Shown piece by piece: positions 48,481 through 62,084 of a stretch of DNA of 64,000 bases (its first letter is position 1; each line of letters begins with the position of its first letter). Source of the DNA: Hymenolepis diminuta (Eukaryota; Platyhelminthes; Cestoda; Cyclophyllidea; Hymenolepididae); assembly GCA_900708905.1 (NCBI GenBank), contig CAADRB010000059.1, forward strand, positions 1,035,855-1,099,854. The letters run 5' to 3'. The translations under genes were made by a program, and so were the position numbers. The notes under the pieces are model-generated. The model saw nothing but the letters and a program-made list of their open reading frames with translations, did not search any database and was not told the DNA's origin.

Positions 48481-51400
48481 GCAGACAGAATGACGAGACT
48501 GGCTATTGTTTGGGCATGGTAGGCTGGAAGAAAAGTCGTGTTGGAAAGAATTTAGACACGAAAGATTTCATAGAGTACTTAAAACCTGTTACATTTACTC
48601 TATTTCTGACTGATGGGTAAACTATACGTCATCATTGGCAATCTGAACTAGAGTTGCAGTATGAAGCACCTTAGGAGAGAATTTTTTAGAGGAATTTGAA
48701 GAAACAATGTTAGAAACACCAGGAGACCAGAAAAAGCCATTGATTTTGCATATGAGCTCTCAAACATTTTTACGGATTTGAGTAATCTACTAATCGTTGA
48801 GAAACCAAAGACCTTTTGTGTTTTGAGGATTCTAAGATCGTCAGAGGCAGTAATCAATAATTGCTCGTCAATGTTATAACCTTATTAGCGCACTGAAGTT
48901 GACATGAACCCCTGAAATCAATAATAATATGTAATTGCCTTAATGGTAGGCTTTACTCCAAAATTTTCCTTGGATACAAATTATTCATTTTTTTATCCAA
49001 CACTTACATTTCGTGATAATTTTAATAAATATGAAGACAAAGGTATAGAACCATTTTTCACACGACTTTCATAGACAATTGCGGTTATTCAACTAATTTT
49101 GACTGAAAAATCAAATCTCCCGGAATGAACAAATATTTGTTGCAGCTGTAAGTAGCCTAAATAGAATTGGAATTTTTTAGTGAGGAGATACACAATACAA
49201 TTAAGTACAAGTGTCTGATCTACTTGAATCTTGATGCTACTTTCTCACACATATTCATTTCTGAGGGTATGGTAATTAGTTGTATAATGCAGTTCTATTA
49301 AATATAATTTATTCATTTATACTTTTGCTCTGCTGTATTACAGTCATTTTCTGAATTAACAATACCTCCAAATAAAATTGGCGCTATCCAATATATTGCA
49401 TTTTCATTCTTAAAATACAAAAGACACTATTTAGTCCATTACTTGTAATGCAATAATTAAACGACGGCTTACTTTAGGCATATTTATCTGAAACATCTAT
49501 TCGTAATTGTCATTCTATGTAAATATTAATTATAATATATTCAAATATTTCATGTCGCCTTTATTTTATGAGACGTTATTTTTATTGAAGTGAACACCAC
49601 GCAATTTTAAATATAGCAGCTGCTAGTGTTTTTTTCGCCTAAAAATGGTCATTTATATATTTTTTACTCATCGTTATGCATGTTTATAATAGACCGACCG
49701 AAAATCTCCTAATCAAGAATGGAACAGCATAACGAAAATAGTTCGGAAGACACACTTAATCCTATTTTATTGCGAATAATCAAATTCTCCTCCTCCTTTA
49801 TTCTGCATTTTTACCTTTAATTAATGTTAAACGACGAATTTTTGAACCATTTTCCCCTTATTTATGGACCTACCCGTCAGCTATCCACCTCCTTTTTTAC
49901 TCTATAGAAAGGAGAAGCTTATACTCGGAAAAAGCAATAAATTTTATTCAAAATGATGAAACAAAACTTTTTCTTGGGTGCATCATGAAGCTTTTAATAT
50001 TTTAAGAAATGGATGATTTTTTATGAACACAATCAGTCTCGATGCATTCGATATGACTGAATCACAAATGCTTGCAAATGCTTGCAGTTAATTTGGGGCA
50101 AATGTAAAAGGAATGGCTAAAATGTTCGAGCAATGAGGTTTCGCGAAGGAATTAACAGCTCTGAGGTTCTGCATAATTCGTCCCTTCGGATTTACAATAC
50201 AAATATCTCAATAATTATTCATTTTTATGAAAGAGGATAATTAAATTCATAAAAGTATTATTTGAACTAAAGAAAGTTACCAATTTCGCATTCTCTAAAA
50301 TATGAAATGGGGATATTTAAATTTGAATTTCGTCAAAATTTATTAAAAAATCATACATTCCACATATTAATCTACATGAAAAAATAATAAATGGAACAGA
50401 TCAGATCGCAATCTTCACCCAAACCCCAAATATTCACTCCGGATAATTTGAAAATATTATTTTAAAGAAATTTTATGTTAGTTATACATTTTTAAGAATA
50501 ATTTGGACTTAATATTAAGAAATTCAAGGCTAGCGATATTGTATGATATAACTGCTTACGATACCCTCTTATATTTGCACTCTTCACCCGAATTATATAA
50601 AACCCACTGTCAATAATTTTTCAAATGCCACTACCATCCTTTCGCTGAGCAATAACCGCACTAATTGTGGTGATAAATGCTTCATTTTTGGAAATCATCT
50701 AGAGGTTGTCTAGTTTACCAGAAGCACTTGACTTGGGTAGAAGAAAAATTTCCAGAATACTTGTGACAATTACCCACTTATACCACTGAATGTGCTCCGA
50801 AGGCACCGATATGAAGGCGTCTAACTTAACGGACATTCACGTTGATCATTGCGCAACTTTCATCTAATTGAACGCCAATTTCGTTTAACCACATATGAAA
50901 ACACGCATATGATCTGATTATATAACGATGCCTACTATAATTATACAGCTAGATAGAGCCATAGGGAAAGACGCAACCAACCTCTATCTAATTTTTATTT
51001 AAATTATTTTCTAGAGTTAGAACCTCTTTGAACTTGTGATATGAATTGCAACTAACATGTCTCGTTGACAGTTACTAGACCAAGACTGGATTTGGAATAT
51101 GTGATAATAGTTCAGTTAAATAACGAAGATTAAAAGAACCGGGGAACCGTTTGGATTTGATTTTAGATATCACATAAAATTTTCGCTTAAATTTTATTTT
51201 ATCATTTATATATATCAAATGTTAACTGAAAGGTGAAAGTAAAAAAAATAGAAAAGTGGTATTGCAAATTTAAAGATCATAAACATTATAATGAACAAGT
51301 AAATAACTCCCGGATGTCGAAGAGAAACGTAATATAATTTTAACAAAACCACACATACTCCTCAACTGTTCTAATTTATTTTGTTTATATATCGGAGATT

Positions 51401-53500
51401 AAAATATGTTCCTATATAAGCGAAAGAGGTGTTCTTTAATAAGCTTAAGAAATAGCTCTCAATAGCTTAGAAATTTGCATGCGATAGACTTTAATTAGCA
51501 ATTTTACCTGATGGCGATCCAATTTATATTTTGTTTAATTTGTATCATAGTATTTTTAACAAATGATATACGCGATTACCAATTTCTGTAAAAAATTTAA
51601 TGCAAATTGAACCAGTCAAATATGAGATGTTTTCATTTATACAAAAGTTTATAGCTTAATTTCTCAACGAAATTTCTACTCAACGGAACTAGAATATAGC
51701 AGTTATTCAATAACTTTTTTCTTTATTTTGCTTATGTTGGACATGAAATCTCCCTTAAAAGTAGATTTGCGTTCGCCGCACGTTTCAAAATTCCTATCTA
51801 ATAAGTTTTATTTAAGCGAAACATCGTATGAATTTGATGGTACATATACGGCCTTTTTAAAGCAACATCTTCAGCATATGTGTGTCTCGTTCAAATTTAC
51901 AAAATTCTAATGATTGCAATGTACAGCTATCCGTTGCGATTATTTAAAAATGTAAAAAATAGAAAATCTTTTACTTGGTTTCATCGAGTAGGTGAATTTT
52001 TAAAGAGTATTAATATTTCATTTCTCTCTTTAAATTTGCTTTCGTTCCAACAATTTACCATATTTTTCCCTTTTACTGGGAAAACAAAACTTTCAACTTC
52101 ATCCTAATACTCTGAATATGTGAATAAATAATCAAATCTACGAGTTTCACAATTCGAGGTGGGTGTGCCTGGTAATTGGATCATTTATATGATATTTTAC
52201 GAGCCACAAGTACTTTATTTTAAAGTTTGACGAGGTAAAATTTGTATAATGAATTATCAGAATAAACTATGTAATTGAATGGGAAAAGCAATGAATAATT
52301 GTTTAAATAATCAAAAGAAGCATCGCTACATTGCATAATAACTTGAACATTTATTTTTTTGTAATAAGGAATCATTTTAAAAGTAAAAATATAGTAATAT
52401 TTTAGATTGTATACAGTTTAAATGAAATGTTTTACATAATTACAAAATGATTTTCGAAACAATGCGCACATTTCATATGATTTAACAATTCAGCAATAGT
52501 TCACCGTTAAACCACTAAATGAACTTATTTGGGATTTATCAACCAATTCAAAGTGAAACTTTTAAATTTTCTGTTAAAACCTGTTCTTCCTTATAGGATA
52601 CCTCCGCCGACTCTTCGATTTCCTAAGAAATTGCGCTATTTGAAAATACAACACGACGGCACCACAATACGGAACGACCCAAACCACCATATCAACATGA
52701 GATGCACGTTTTTTATCGATAAATCAATTTATATTATGCCTCATTTAAAACCATAAAGTAAATAAATTTGTCCGAATAAAAAGGGAATTAAACTGTGCGA
52801 AATGAAGAACCTTACGTATGAGAATTATTTTGGGGAAAATATTGCTTTCTTGTATGCAGCACTTTCCAATTGTGATTTTCCATAATAATAAATCAAGCAA
52901 ATATCCACAAAGGATTAATCACTCCCGTTTTCTTTTGCGGAAATTTTAAAATTTTTACTAGTTAAAATGGTGTTGATGTGTTAGAAAACTCTCGACCCAA
53001 TTTACCTTTGATTTTTGTAAAAGAGGACAATTGGGAAACCAATATCTTAAACTTATTTTCATTCATGTTGAATTAAAAATTGCATATATCGTATTATATT
53101 GTGGTAATTTACTAAAAAATAAAAATGAGTCGCCCCAACACATGTTGTCCAGAATAGGATCTCATTGTTTTATTAAATCCAAGATACGAACTTGCAGTCC
53201 ACTATCAAATATAATTTATGAAGTTGAACAGCAATGAATAACAATGCAGAAAAAAATTAAAATGCTATAATTGTAAATGAAAACGATTCAAATAGACTAC
53301 CTAGAGCAGTGTAACCAAAAATCACAGTTTTAACAAGAATTTGAACAAGATTATCAACGATTACAACCTTACAGATTAACTGAATTGAAATGGAACTGTT
53401 AAATTTTTTAACGTTACTCATTTTGTTAATTTCTTACTTCTTATGAGTCCGAAATATGTCAAAATCATAATGGATTTTGTAATAACGTTAGATCTACTGA
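48481..53500. other. Very AT-rich intergenic stretch
   Basis: One of the most AT-rich parts of the window, full of A/T runs and short spurious frames. If the integrase at 47.8 kb belonged to a full element, its reverse transcriptase should have been here, but I cannot recognise one. A small island of more balanced composition at about 52590-52760 is described under findings. Confidence 0.4.
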
Positions 53501-53507
53501 AGTCACA

Positions 53508-53785
53508 TTGATCGAATAGGTAGAGTAAGTCAAGCCGCTCATGTCGTTGATCAGTTCGAAGGTAGCAGACAAGCCACCCCAATTTATTAATAAGTAAATT
53601 AGGCTTATATACAAAACATTTCTTCGTCAGACGTCAGTTGTATCTCATCTTCGTTGATGCTTCGGCGTGATAATTGGCACCCGTTTTGGTGCGGAAACGC
53701 AAACACACAACGGGTTCGCCTGTGCACACTGTAGTGAAGATTTTATCGCCAGTCAATCATCTCTAATTGTCAGGTGTTGACAGAG
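53508..53785 (-). repeat. Candidate solo LTR
   Basis: An island of higher GC in very AT-rich DNA. Read on the minus strand it begins TGTCAACACCTGACAATT (about 53783), contains TATATAAG at 53604-53611 and AATAAA at 53583-53588, then a GGTGGCTTGTCTGC block and a Leu/Ser-coding-like CT-rich end near 53510. TG at the start, a TATA box and an AATAAA fit an LTR, but the AATAAA lies so close to the TATA box that it may precede the start site. Target duplications were not identified. Confidence 0.35.
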
Positions 53786-56700
53786 ATCGGCTAGCAATAG
53801 CAGATTTCAATTAGGACTTGAAGAAATTGATAGCGTTTACTAGCATAAATGTGGATATTAGTAACATGAAATTATCAAATCAGTGCTATCTGAATAAAGT
53901 ATTGTAAAAGCTGAAGTGTAATAACAGTACTTTGTAAGACGATTTAGACAATATGCGCTGGGCTATTAATGGATCTGTAGATTTTACAATGGAATATTAT
54001 TTATTTTCATTATCGATAAAACCTATTTTCCACATTTTTATTGCCACAAAAACTATTGTTTTATTATGCATGCTAAGAGTAATCAAAAAGGTTCATAATA
54101 AACTTATTAAAGATCTCATTTTTAATTCCGAAATTATTCAAGTAACCAAAATGCAGGTAATCAATCACGAGTTATTGTACATTATGAACAGACTTCGAGT
54201 TTTACGAAGAAAGACACATTACTGAATATTCAATATCATACCAAAAATATTCCTACTTGGTCATTTTTGATTAATATATTTAACCATTTTTGAATTGTCA
54301 TGGGCTAGTCCGCCCTTATTAACTATTGTTCTCCATAATTTCATTGCTTATTTTAAAAGTATTAATTATCAAATCGATTACGACGTAACTCCTTAAGTAA
54401 AAAAATTATTTAAAATAAGCTCAATTGTAAGATTAAATTATTATTGGATTTCATTGAATATATTTAAGAAACTATGATAAAATTTAAACTTACCGATATC
54501 ATGTGTTTTTATTATCTAGTGCTAAATTTAAAACAAATTTGCTAGAAATAAATTCAATTTGTCCGAAATATATTCTGACATTCATGAATTTCTTAATTAC
54601 TATTTGCAATTTCATAACCATAAAATTTGTGCTTAATGATAAGTAAAGATGTTTTCTTCCCAAAACTCATTAAGTGGTTGATATTTAACATATTTGATTC
54701 CACTCCAGCTACCCGAGACTAAAAGATAATCAGGGCTAAATAAATACGCCGTTATCGGAATGAGCAAATTTATGAGAAATTTGATAAAATTAAAAACTCT
54801 ATTACAAATAAACATAAAAGATTCTACTAAGAGGGTAAATTAAAATAGCACACCAGATCAAGGATTTTAAAACCCAACAATTTTAAAATGTTCTCTTCTA
54901 ATAGTGGAGTGAATGGATTGGTAGAGATTTTATGAGTATTTTAATTTGGCAAAATTTCGAATTTATTTTAAACCATGATTTAATTTAATTTACTTAGTTT
55001 GTATTTACATAATGATGGGATGCATTATTGCTTTATAGTTTCAATAACAAATAATCAAATGATTTTGTTAGAATATAAATCCTCTACACATAGGGATGTT
55101 GAAAGTAAAAGTAATGCATTGACAGAGGTCTCCATTACTGGCATAACTGAACGTTCTACATGTTATATTTTTTATCAGAACTGAATCCTTGCCTTGTTCA
55201 GTATCTAATGAACAGTGATCCGTGGAAGAGTTGAGACACTTAAAAGATATTTGAGTAATATTTAAACAGTTATTGAACTTAAGTGCATATTATTATGATT
55301 CCGCTCAGCTGACTTTCATCATCCTTAAAATGGTCAATAAGACATTTACTACATGTGCTCGATCGCGCGATCAGAACTCCAACATTTTGTCAGTTTATTT
55401 TGCAAGAGGAATGATATGTATATTTTATTGTAGAATTTTACCGGATTTAATATCAGCTGAGGAGCAAAATTTTAAACTTTAAGTTGATGAAGTGCATTTT
55501 CACTATCTAACTTAAAATCTAGAATTAAACCAAAAAAGCAGTAAGTGTAACATAGGACATTTACTAAATATTTATTTGTAGTTAAACGTGTCATAAAAGT
55601 GTTTATGATTAAATGTGCCCAGGTATATTAAGTTTGAATATTACATGAAAAAAGTAAAGTAATTAAGATTTCTTAATAAGAAACACCGCAAAATATCGTT
55701 CTAAAATGATTTCATAAGATTAGAAATGTAAGAGCATGTTTTTCTTGAAAACTACTGTAAATAATGTTTCGATCAAATTTGCTAACATATTTAACCATTA
55801 GAACTAAAATCATGAAATTATTATCGAAAACATTTCAGGACATAAATCCCATGCATGATAGTTAAAATCATAACCGCTTATAAAATTTCAGCGTTCGGAG
55901 ATGCATTAATATCCATATCATGACTAAAATACAATGCCTGATCAAGAGAAATCATCTTACTGATCAGAGCAATATAATCGGGCGAGGAAATTTAAAAGAA
56001 TTAAGTTGTATTAAAGAATAGTGTTGGGACAAACATATAATTTCTTTCTAATTTTTGCTCTGTCTGCTTCAATTTAATAATATAAGGTTGGTTGAACTAT
56101 TTTCCAATTAAAAAATTGTTAAATTTAGGATTTAGCCCATTGAAAACTGGGGGATTTCATATTTAGAGACATTAATTTTTGAATGGGAACGATAAGTAAG
56201 TCAGTCTACTCATATATACTTTTGTTTTCGGTTATCGAAGAATTGCTGAGATGCATTTAAAATGACAGAACTCCGTAGGTCTCTCTTAAGAAGAACTTGA
56301 AGAGTGTTAGTTAGCCCTGCTTAAATAAAACTAATGTATATGACCTAAATGTATAAATTATTAATCTGCGTATTCAATTTTAAGTCCTTTTAAATGCATA
56401 ATGTTTTGACACCAGCTGTATTTAGATCGCAATATTCGCGAAAGTGTAAATAGAACAATTTAATCTTCTTATTTTTCACGTTAAGGATTGTCTATTAGGC
56501 AAAGGATATATTTAAAAAACCTTTCAAAACATTCTATAGTTTTACTGCTCTCCTGATTTTATTCGAATGTTCCTTGGATCACTTCCATTGCGAGCTTGTA
56601 AAACAGTTTAATTTTATTGGAATGCTTAGTGAAATTTTATAATTAATAAAAAAGTTCACTTACCAAAAAAATAAGTGTGTAAAATTGGATTTACAAATTT

Positions 56701-56818
56701 TTTTTAAATTTACAAAAAAATGAAATAACATAATTCAATAAATTATTGACAGAATTATATTATGTGTTTATGATTTAAAGGGCAGCAGCTTGAAGGACAA
56801 CTCACTGTGCATTTCCAT
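53786..56818. other. AT-rich intergenic, no gene seen
   Basis: Short open frames only, of low complexity and with no recognisable motif on either strand. Confidence 0.4.
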
Positions 56819-57300
56819 AATTACCTTTTATTCGCATTTTCCACAGCACTACCTTGGTTTTTCGCCCACGAAGTTTTAGTGGCGTCCTTAATGTCCCTAC
56901 GGCGCATGACCCCTGTCTGCTGTGTCGATTTTCCCCCTTTTTCTATAACCGCTTCGTTTCACCTAAAAGCACATTTTCGCTCATGTTCTCACGCATCCTT
57001 ATCCAAGTGACCAATATAAAATTATCTTTGTTTTCCACTCAACAACAACGCACACCTGTCAGTTACCGATTCCTATGTTTCCTGCTCACACCTTCTCCCT
57101 TCCTCAGCACGTTCCCCTCTCTATTTCTCTCTCCGTCACTCGTTTCAAACTAGTTGTGGCTTCCTTGTGGCCTATTCAACTCTTGGTGTTCTGCTTCACA
57201 ATTGTTGTTAGCTCTTACTCAAATAGCTACGAATTGGTGACCGTTATTGCTGTCGTTATTTGTTAGCTGCAATCCGTTAGTTGTTATCTAACTCCAACAA
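56819..57300 (+). repeat. CT-rich dispersed element, copy R2
   Basis: The most complete plus-strand copy. It aligns with the reverse complement of 62085-62535 over its whole length: CTTTTATTCGCATTTTCC at the start, CGTTTCACCTAAAAGCACAT, CTCATGTTCTCACGC, then a pyrimidine-rich block, CTCTTGGTGTTCTGCTTCAC, TAGCTACGAATTGGTGACCG and a GTTAGTTGTTATCTAAC end. TTGGTGAC near the 3' part resembles the primer-binding site that follows an LTR. It carries no significant open frame. LTR/TRIM-like is the favoured reading; a SINE-like element is possible. Confidence 0.65.
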
Positions 57301-59019
57301 GCTTTTAATAATAAAAGAAATATAAAATAACAGCATTTATAAAATTTTATAAACAGTAATGTGTATATGTCGATCCACAAGATATTTTGCGGTTGAATTT
57401 AGCTTTAAAATACTTGTGTCAAATACTTGTCCATCTTCCATACTATTATTAAATTAAGAATAGGCATTATAAATTCATAAGGAGTTATTAATATCAATCT
57501 GGTGGAATAAAAATGCCTGATAAATGGTTCTTAAACTTTTTAAATTTGTCTTTTGCGACAGATACTTCAAATGCTTTACTATTGACAACTTTTGTTACAA
57601 TATCATACATATATTAGTGTGTTCTTCAATAAGCGAACTATTTCGTATTCTTTAAACATAAATTATTCTCATTTAAAATGTGTGCTTCCATCCCGTTTAG
57701 AGACCAAGGCGAAGACATCCAGTAAGATTATGCATTGGCCATACGAATAAACATCCTGTCAGATAATTAACTTTTCTTATATTTAAGGCTTTTGCGATTC
57801 AAACGAATTCGTTTTTTGATCTTGCAGAACATTAAAATGCCCAGTAATTTTTTGTTATCCCGAAATAAATTTCTATTCTATTTTTAACCTTTTAATTAAC
57901 ACAAGGCAACTCCCATTTTTCAAAATTCTTCTTGCTTTGAAATGTAATTTTATTACTTTCATATTTTATTATCACATGAGTAATTTTTATATCCTAATCG
58001 ACATATAGTTAGAGTGGCAAAGTTAATCTTACGCTTGAATATTATCAGTGATATTTATTTTTCAATTCTACTTTTAAAATAAATAAAAATCACCAAAAAA
58101 TAGTCAACTGGGGATTTTTTTCTTTACATTTAGATTATCAATGTGAATCTAAAATTCCACTTAAGGAAATTTAAATATCGGACATTTGCATAAGTTTCGC
58201 AAATATTCACCACAATCAAGTCCACGATGTCGATATCAAAGTATTAATAAATATATCCACTTGATTTGTTCACTTCTTAGGTTTCAGGTTCGTTTAAAAA
58301 ATTTCCTTGAGAAAATTAAATTAAGTTATGGATTGTATTGCCTTTTTTGAGCTGCTGCATTTAATAAATACTGAGTTAGCGTTAAATATTGATTATTATA
58401 TCATCACAGGAGGTATTACCCCAATATGCTGAAGATTGTTACATTAATAACGAAAATTCAAATTAGAGATATAATCTTTAAAAACTGTAGTATTCCTGAT
58501 TTAACATTTATTTTCATGACACCATTTGTTAATGAATAAATCTAGTCAATTATATTTGCGATTAACTGGAATGATGAATAAGCGCCCACATTTTGTTTAA
58601 TTACTCTGTACAGGTGCGAAATAAAAATATCACTTTTTATAATTTTTTTTTCTATTTTATGATGACTGAAACGTATTGTTCGATCCAACTCAAATAGATG
58701 TTGGCATGAGCACGGACTTTGTTAAAAAACCTTAAATGATCTCGGTAACAACATAAAACTTTCTTCATCAGTAAATGCTTTTATCCTAATTCTTTTTCTA
58801 TAACAGCAAATAAATTGCCTTTAATTACCTAACGTATAATTGAGTGACTAAATGTCCTCGTACATCTTTTAGGAATAGATATTTCGTCTAAATTTTCCAT
58901 TGATTTCTTGTAAGTTGGGACATTTTTATTAACCAACCTGCGTTCTCTGTTTCAACCCACTTTTGTGTTTACCACCCTTATTATACTTTATCATGCTGTC
59001 ATACGCAGGCTTCGGTCTC
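57301..59019. other. AT-rich intergenic between repeat copies
   Basis: No gene or recognisable repeat domain. Confidence 0.4.
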
Positions 59020-59475
59020 CTTCATCTAATTACCACAGCCTTCTGAAGGGCGGAACGTTTGGTCACGACGCCACAATAATGTCTTTGCTCCATGATTAAA
59101 AACCCCCACCTGCCATTATCATAACGTGTGTGGCTTCCTCCCCCACCCATCTTATAACCGCCCCGTTTCATTAAAAGCAAACTGCACTTATGTTCGCACA
59201 CGCGTCTTTGTCCAAGTGACTCGATAAATTGTCTTTGCATTTCCACCTATACATACACGCACGCACTCACCTGCTGCCGACCCCCAGGCTTCCTTCCAAT
59301 CTATTATCCCCATCTCCCTCCTATTTGCTTGATTTTTAAACACATTTTGGCCTAGTCAGCTCCTGCTGTTCTGCTCTAAAACTGTTGTTACCTCCTACAA
59401 TCAAGATCTAGTTCATTAGTTCCTACAATTTGGTGACTCCAAATTGTGACAATTCGGTCCCTCCTACCCCAGAGA
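59020..59475 (+). repeat. CT-rich dispersed element, copy R3
   Basis: Aligns with R1 and R2: CTTATAACCGCCCCGTTTCA, AAGCAAACTGCACTTATG, CACACGCGTCTTTGTCCAAG, a C-rich middle, TTTTGGCCTAGTCAGCTC, CTGTTCTGCTC, then ACAATTTGGTGACTCC. It faces copy R4 at 59980, which lies on the opposite strand, so the two form an inverted pair about 500 bp apart. Confidence 0.6.
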
Positions 59476-59929
59476 GGTTTCACCTTAAACATTATGGTTA
59501 AAGTGCGATTACGTAACTCATTTAGATTGCATATAAAGCAGTGTTAAACCGATAAAACTCTACAAACTCCTCATAGATAGGGCTTAAACACATAACATTT
59601 GATCCTGTGTTCATTTACTTTCTCTTCATGAAGTCTCAAGTTTTGTCTTGTCGTAGATAATAAATGAAAACTTAATGCCCTATGTTTTGGAGTCAAATTG
59701 GAATGTTAAACCCGTCAGCAGAGGGACGACATTTGGTATTCAATAAGTTAGGATGACCCATTAACCGAAAAAAATCTGACGTCCAGTTAGCAGAAATGGG
59801 CAAATCCAGTGTTTGTTTAAACCTCCAAAACTGTCAAAGCCAAATGGAATATTTTGTCCATTTGGACACAGTCTACAGTGCATAGTGGGTTTTAAGCACT
59901 CACCTCTGCTGTATTATTGACTTGTAGAA

Positions 59930-60255
59930 GTAGCACCTGTTGTTAATCGAATGGGTGAATCCTCACAGTTAGTCACAAATTTGTAAGCGTAGCCACTAGA
60001 GCTGACAGTTGACAACAATTAACGGTTCTCGAAGTAGAGCACAAGAATTGTACAAACCGAAGATGTATTAGGCAAACCACGACGAAGATTCGAGAGTAAG
60101 ATAGTGAGTAATGGGAGAGAAAAAAGAAGCGCAGGAGCCAGTAACTGTTTTTTGGTCTGTGTTTAGTACAAAAGAGGTCTTATATAGTTTCGAGGACAAA
60201 GAGCAAAGTGAAATAAAGATGGAAGTGGTTTCAGACGTAGCTGAGGGGAATTGAG
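59930..60255 (-). repeat. CT-rich dispersed element, copy R4 (reverse orientation)
   Basis: On the minus strand the copy contains ACTATATAAGACC (a TATA-like box, plus-strand about 60178-60190), CAGTTACTGGCTCC, the CTCTCCCATTACTCAC block, CTTCGTCGTGGTTTGCC and GTGGCTACGC...TTTGTGAC. These line up with CAGTTACCG, CGTTGTGGCTTCC and AGCTACGA...TTGGTGAC in R2 and R5. Similarity is lower than between R2 and R5, and its ends are uncertain. Confidence 0.45.
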
Positions 60256-62084
60256 ATCACCACAGTGTTAAGCAACGCTCATTAGAGGTACAGTTTATCC
60301 CAATAATTAAAATAAAACACTCATTAACTACATAACAATTTTATTTCAGACAAAATAAACTAAATTATGGAAGGAGTCCGTTTAAGACTTCCTATAGGTT
60401 AGGGAGAGATCCCGGTTGGCAGCAGTTAAATGGAGGCAACCTGAACGGAAGGGAGTTCCGGAGGATTGAGAATATCACATGCACTCTGAATGAGTCTCAA
60501 CTCAAACCGATCCACTTTCTCCATCGTATTGGTTGGATCTAACAAATCAAATTTAAGGGTTAATTAATACTTTTGTGACTTGAATATTAAGATACTAAAA
60601 GGTGAACTTTTCGGAACACTGGATTTGTATGACATACCCGATTCGAGTCGTTTTGCATGTTCCAAGGTTCTCCTAAGAATAGCCTGTATCGTACATTGGA
60701 TTTTATAAAGCACTTTCTAAAAAATCAGTTAAGAAATAGTATTAAACACTCGCCATAAACGAAAATTGAAGAATCCTGGAATTACATTACTCCGACTCAT
60801 TGGTCTACTTAGTCACCGACTTCACCCTAATTGTCAGTGGCTTATACGCAAAGAACGCAAACCTGTCAATCACCTTATCATAGGCTATTTCGCCGGTTTC
60901 TCACCAGGCAGGTTATTTTCACTCAATACTGACGCCTTCCTTTACTCTGGCTACATCTTTCTTCTTCTTTCTATCAATACCAATAGTTTAATACTTAACT
61001 TTAGATTTTCTCATTCGGGAGAGGATATCGCACTCTGTTAGCCTAATATCAGTTCTACTAGATAATACTTAGTCTGTCGTAATTAGTGCTACTACGCCAT
61101 CCCTTAGTCTCAACCATATACATAGAGTATAGTCTAAACTAAGAAAGGAAATTATTCGAGCACTTGAGTTAAATTTATTTGGATAGACACAAACTGATGT
61201 ATTTAACAAGTCTTTCACAGAAAACATCTCATGCTCAATAGGGTAAGTGTAACTCACTAGAAACTAAGTACAACAATTCCAGAAAACCCCAGAGAAAGCA
61301 AGTCTTGATTCGACTATATGAGAGTCCTAATTCCAACGGTTTAGACAGATATATGCGATAAGTTTAACGACAGAGGGAAGTCAATTATACTTAAATAGCA
61401 GCGTTTAAAAGGGGTTTTATCATATTACCAAATACTTATACTCGATACCACAGTACCGGCACTGACGAGAAATTTACACTCTACTGACCATAATTTGTGT
61501 ATTTAGCCATCACCGCCACCAGCATATTTCTTATAACCTCTTATTGTGCAAACGGAAAATTATGTCCATTTACTCATAAATATATACATTAGAACTTATA
61601 ATGAGTGAACACAGCTTATGGAACTCTACCATCTCATCTCTGCTTTTTTTAACTGTAAGCTGCTGAATGTTATGTAAGGTCATCTGCTTTCTTAACCATC
61701 AGAACACAAATGAATTGAAGTGGCAAGACTTAGATTAAAAAATAGGTCAATAAGCACTGAACATCGCAGACAAGTATTTGCTGCAATCCAAGGGACGAGT
61801 CACGGCATTTGAATTTCGGAAGCTGAATAATGCAATTAGTAAATATTGTACAACCCCAATCCAAAAATCAAATGAAATAAGACTCATGGATACCCTGATT
61901 TTGCTCTCAAAATCTTTTGATCCTTCTTCCTTTATCATTGTTGGACTTTCTGTTAAATAGTTTCAGTTGCTTCCACAGTTAACACGATAAAATTTTTGTA
62001 CTTTGAGAAATATTTCGATTTCATGAGGATTTTATAAATTCATCTCTCGGGCTCGAATACACTCTTTTTCCAAACCAAAGGATC
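60256..62084. other. Intergenic, no gene seen
   Basis: Contains short frames, the longest about 91 codons near 60766 on the plus strand. None has a recognisable motif or splice-compatible neighbour. Confidence 0.35.

Noticed and set aside
48648..48857. 69-codon minus-strand frame upstream of the Gypsy integrase, considered as reverse transcriptase or RNase H
   Set aside because: No YxDD, LPQG or RNase H motif is visible.
60766..61041. 91-codon plus-strand frame with hydrophobic stretches
   Set aside because: No recognisable motif, no splice-compatible partner, and composition typical of translated AT-rich DNA.
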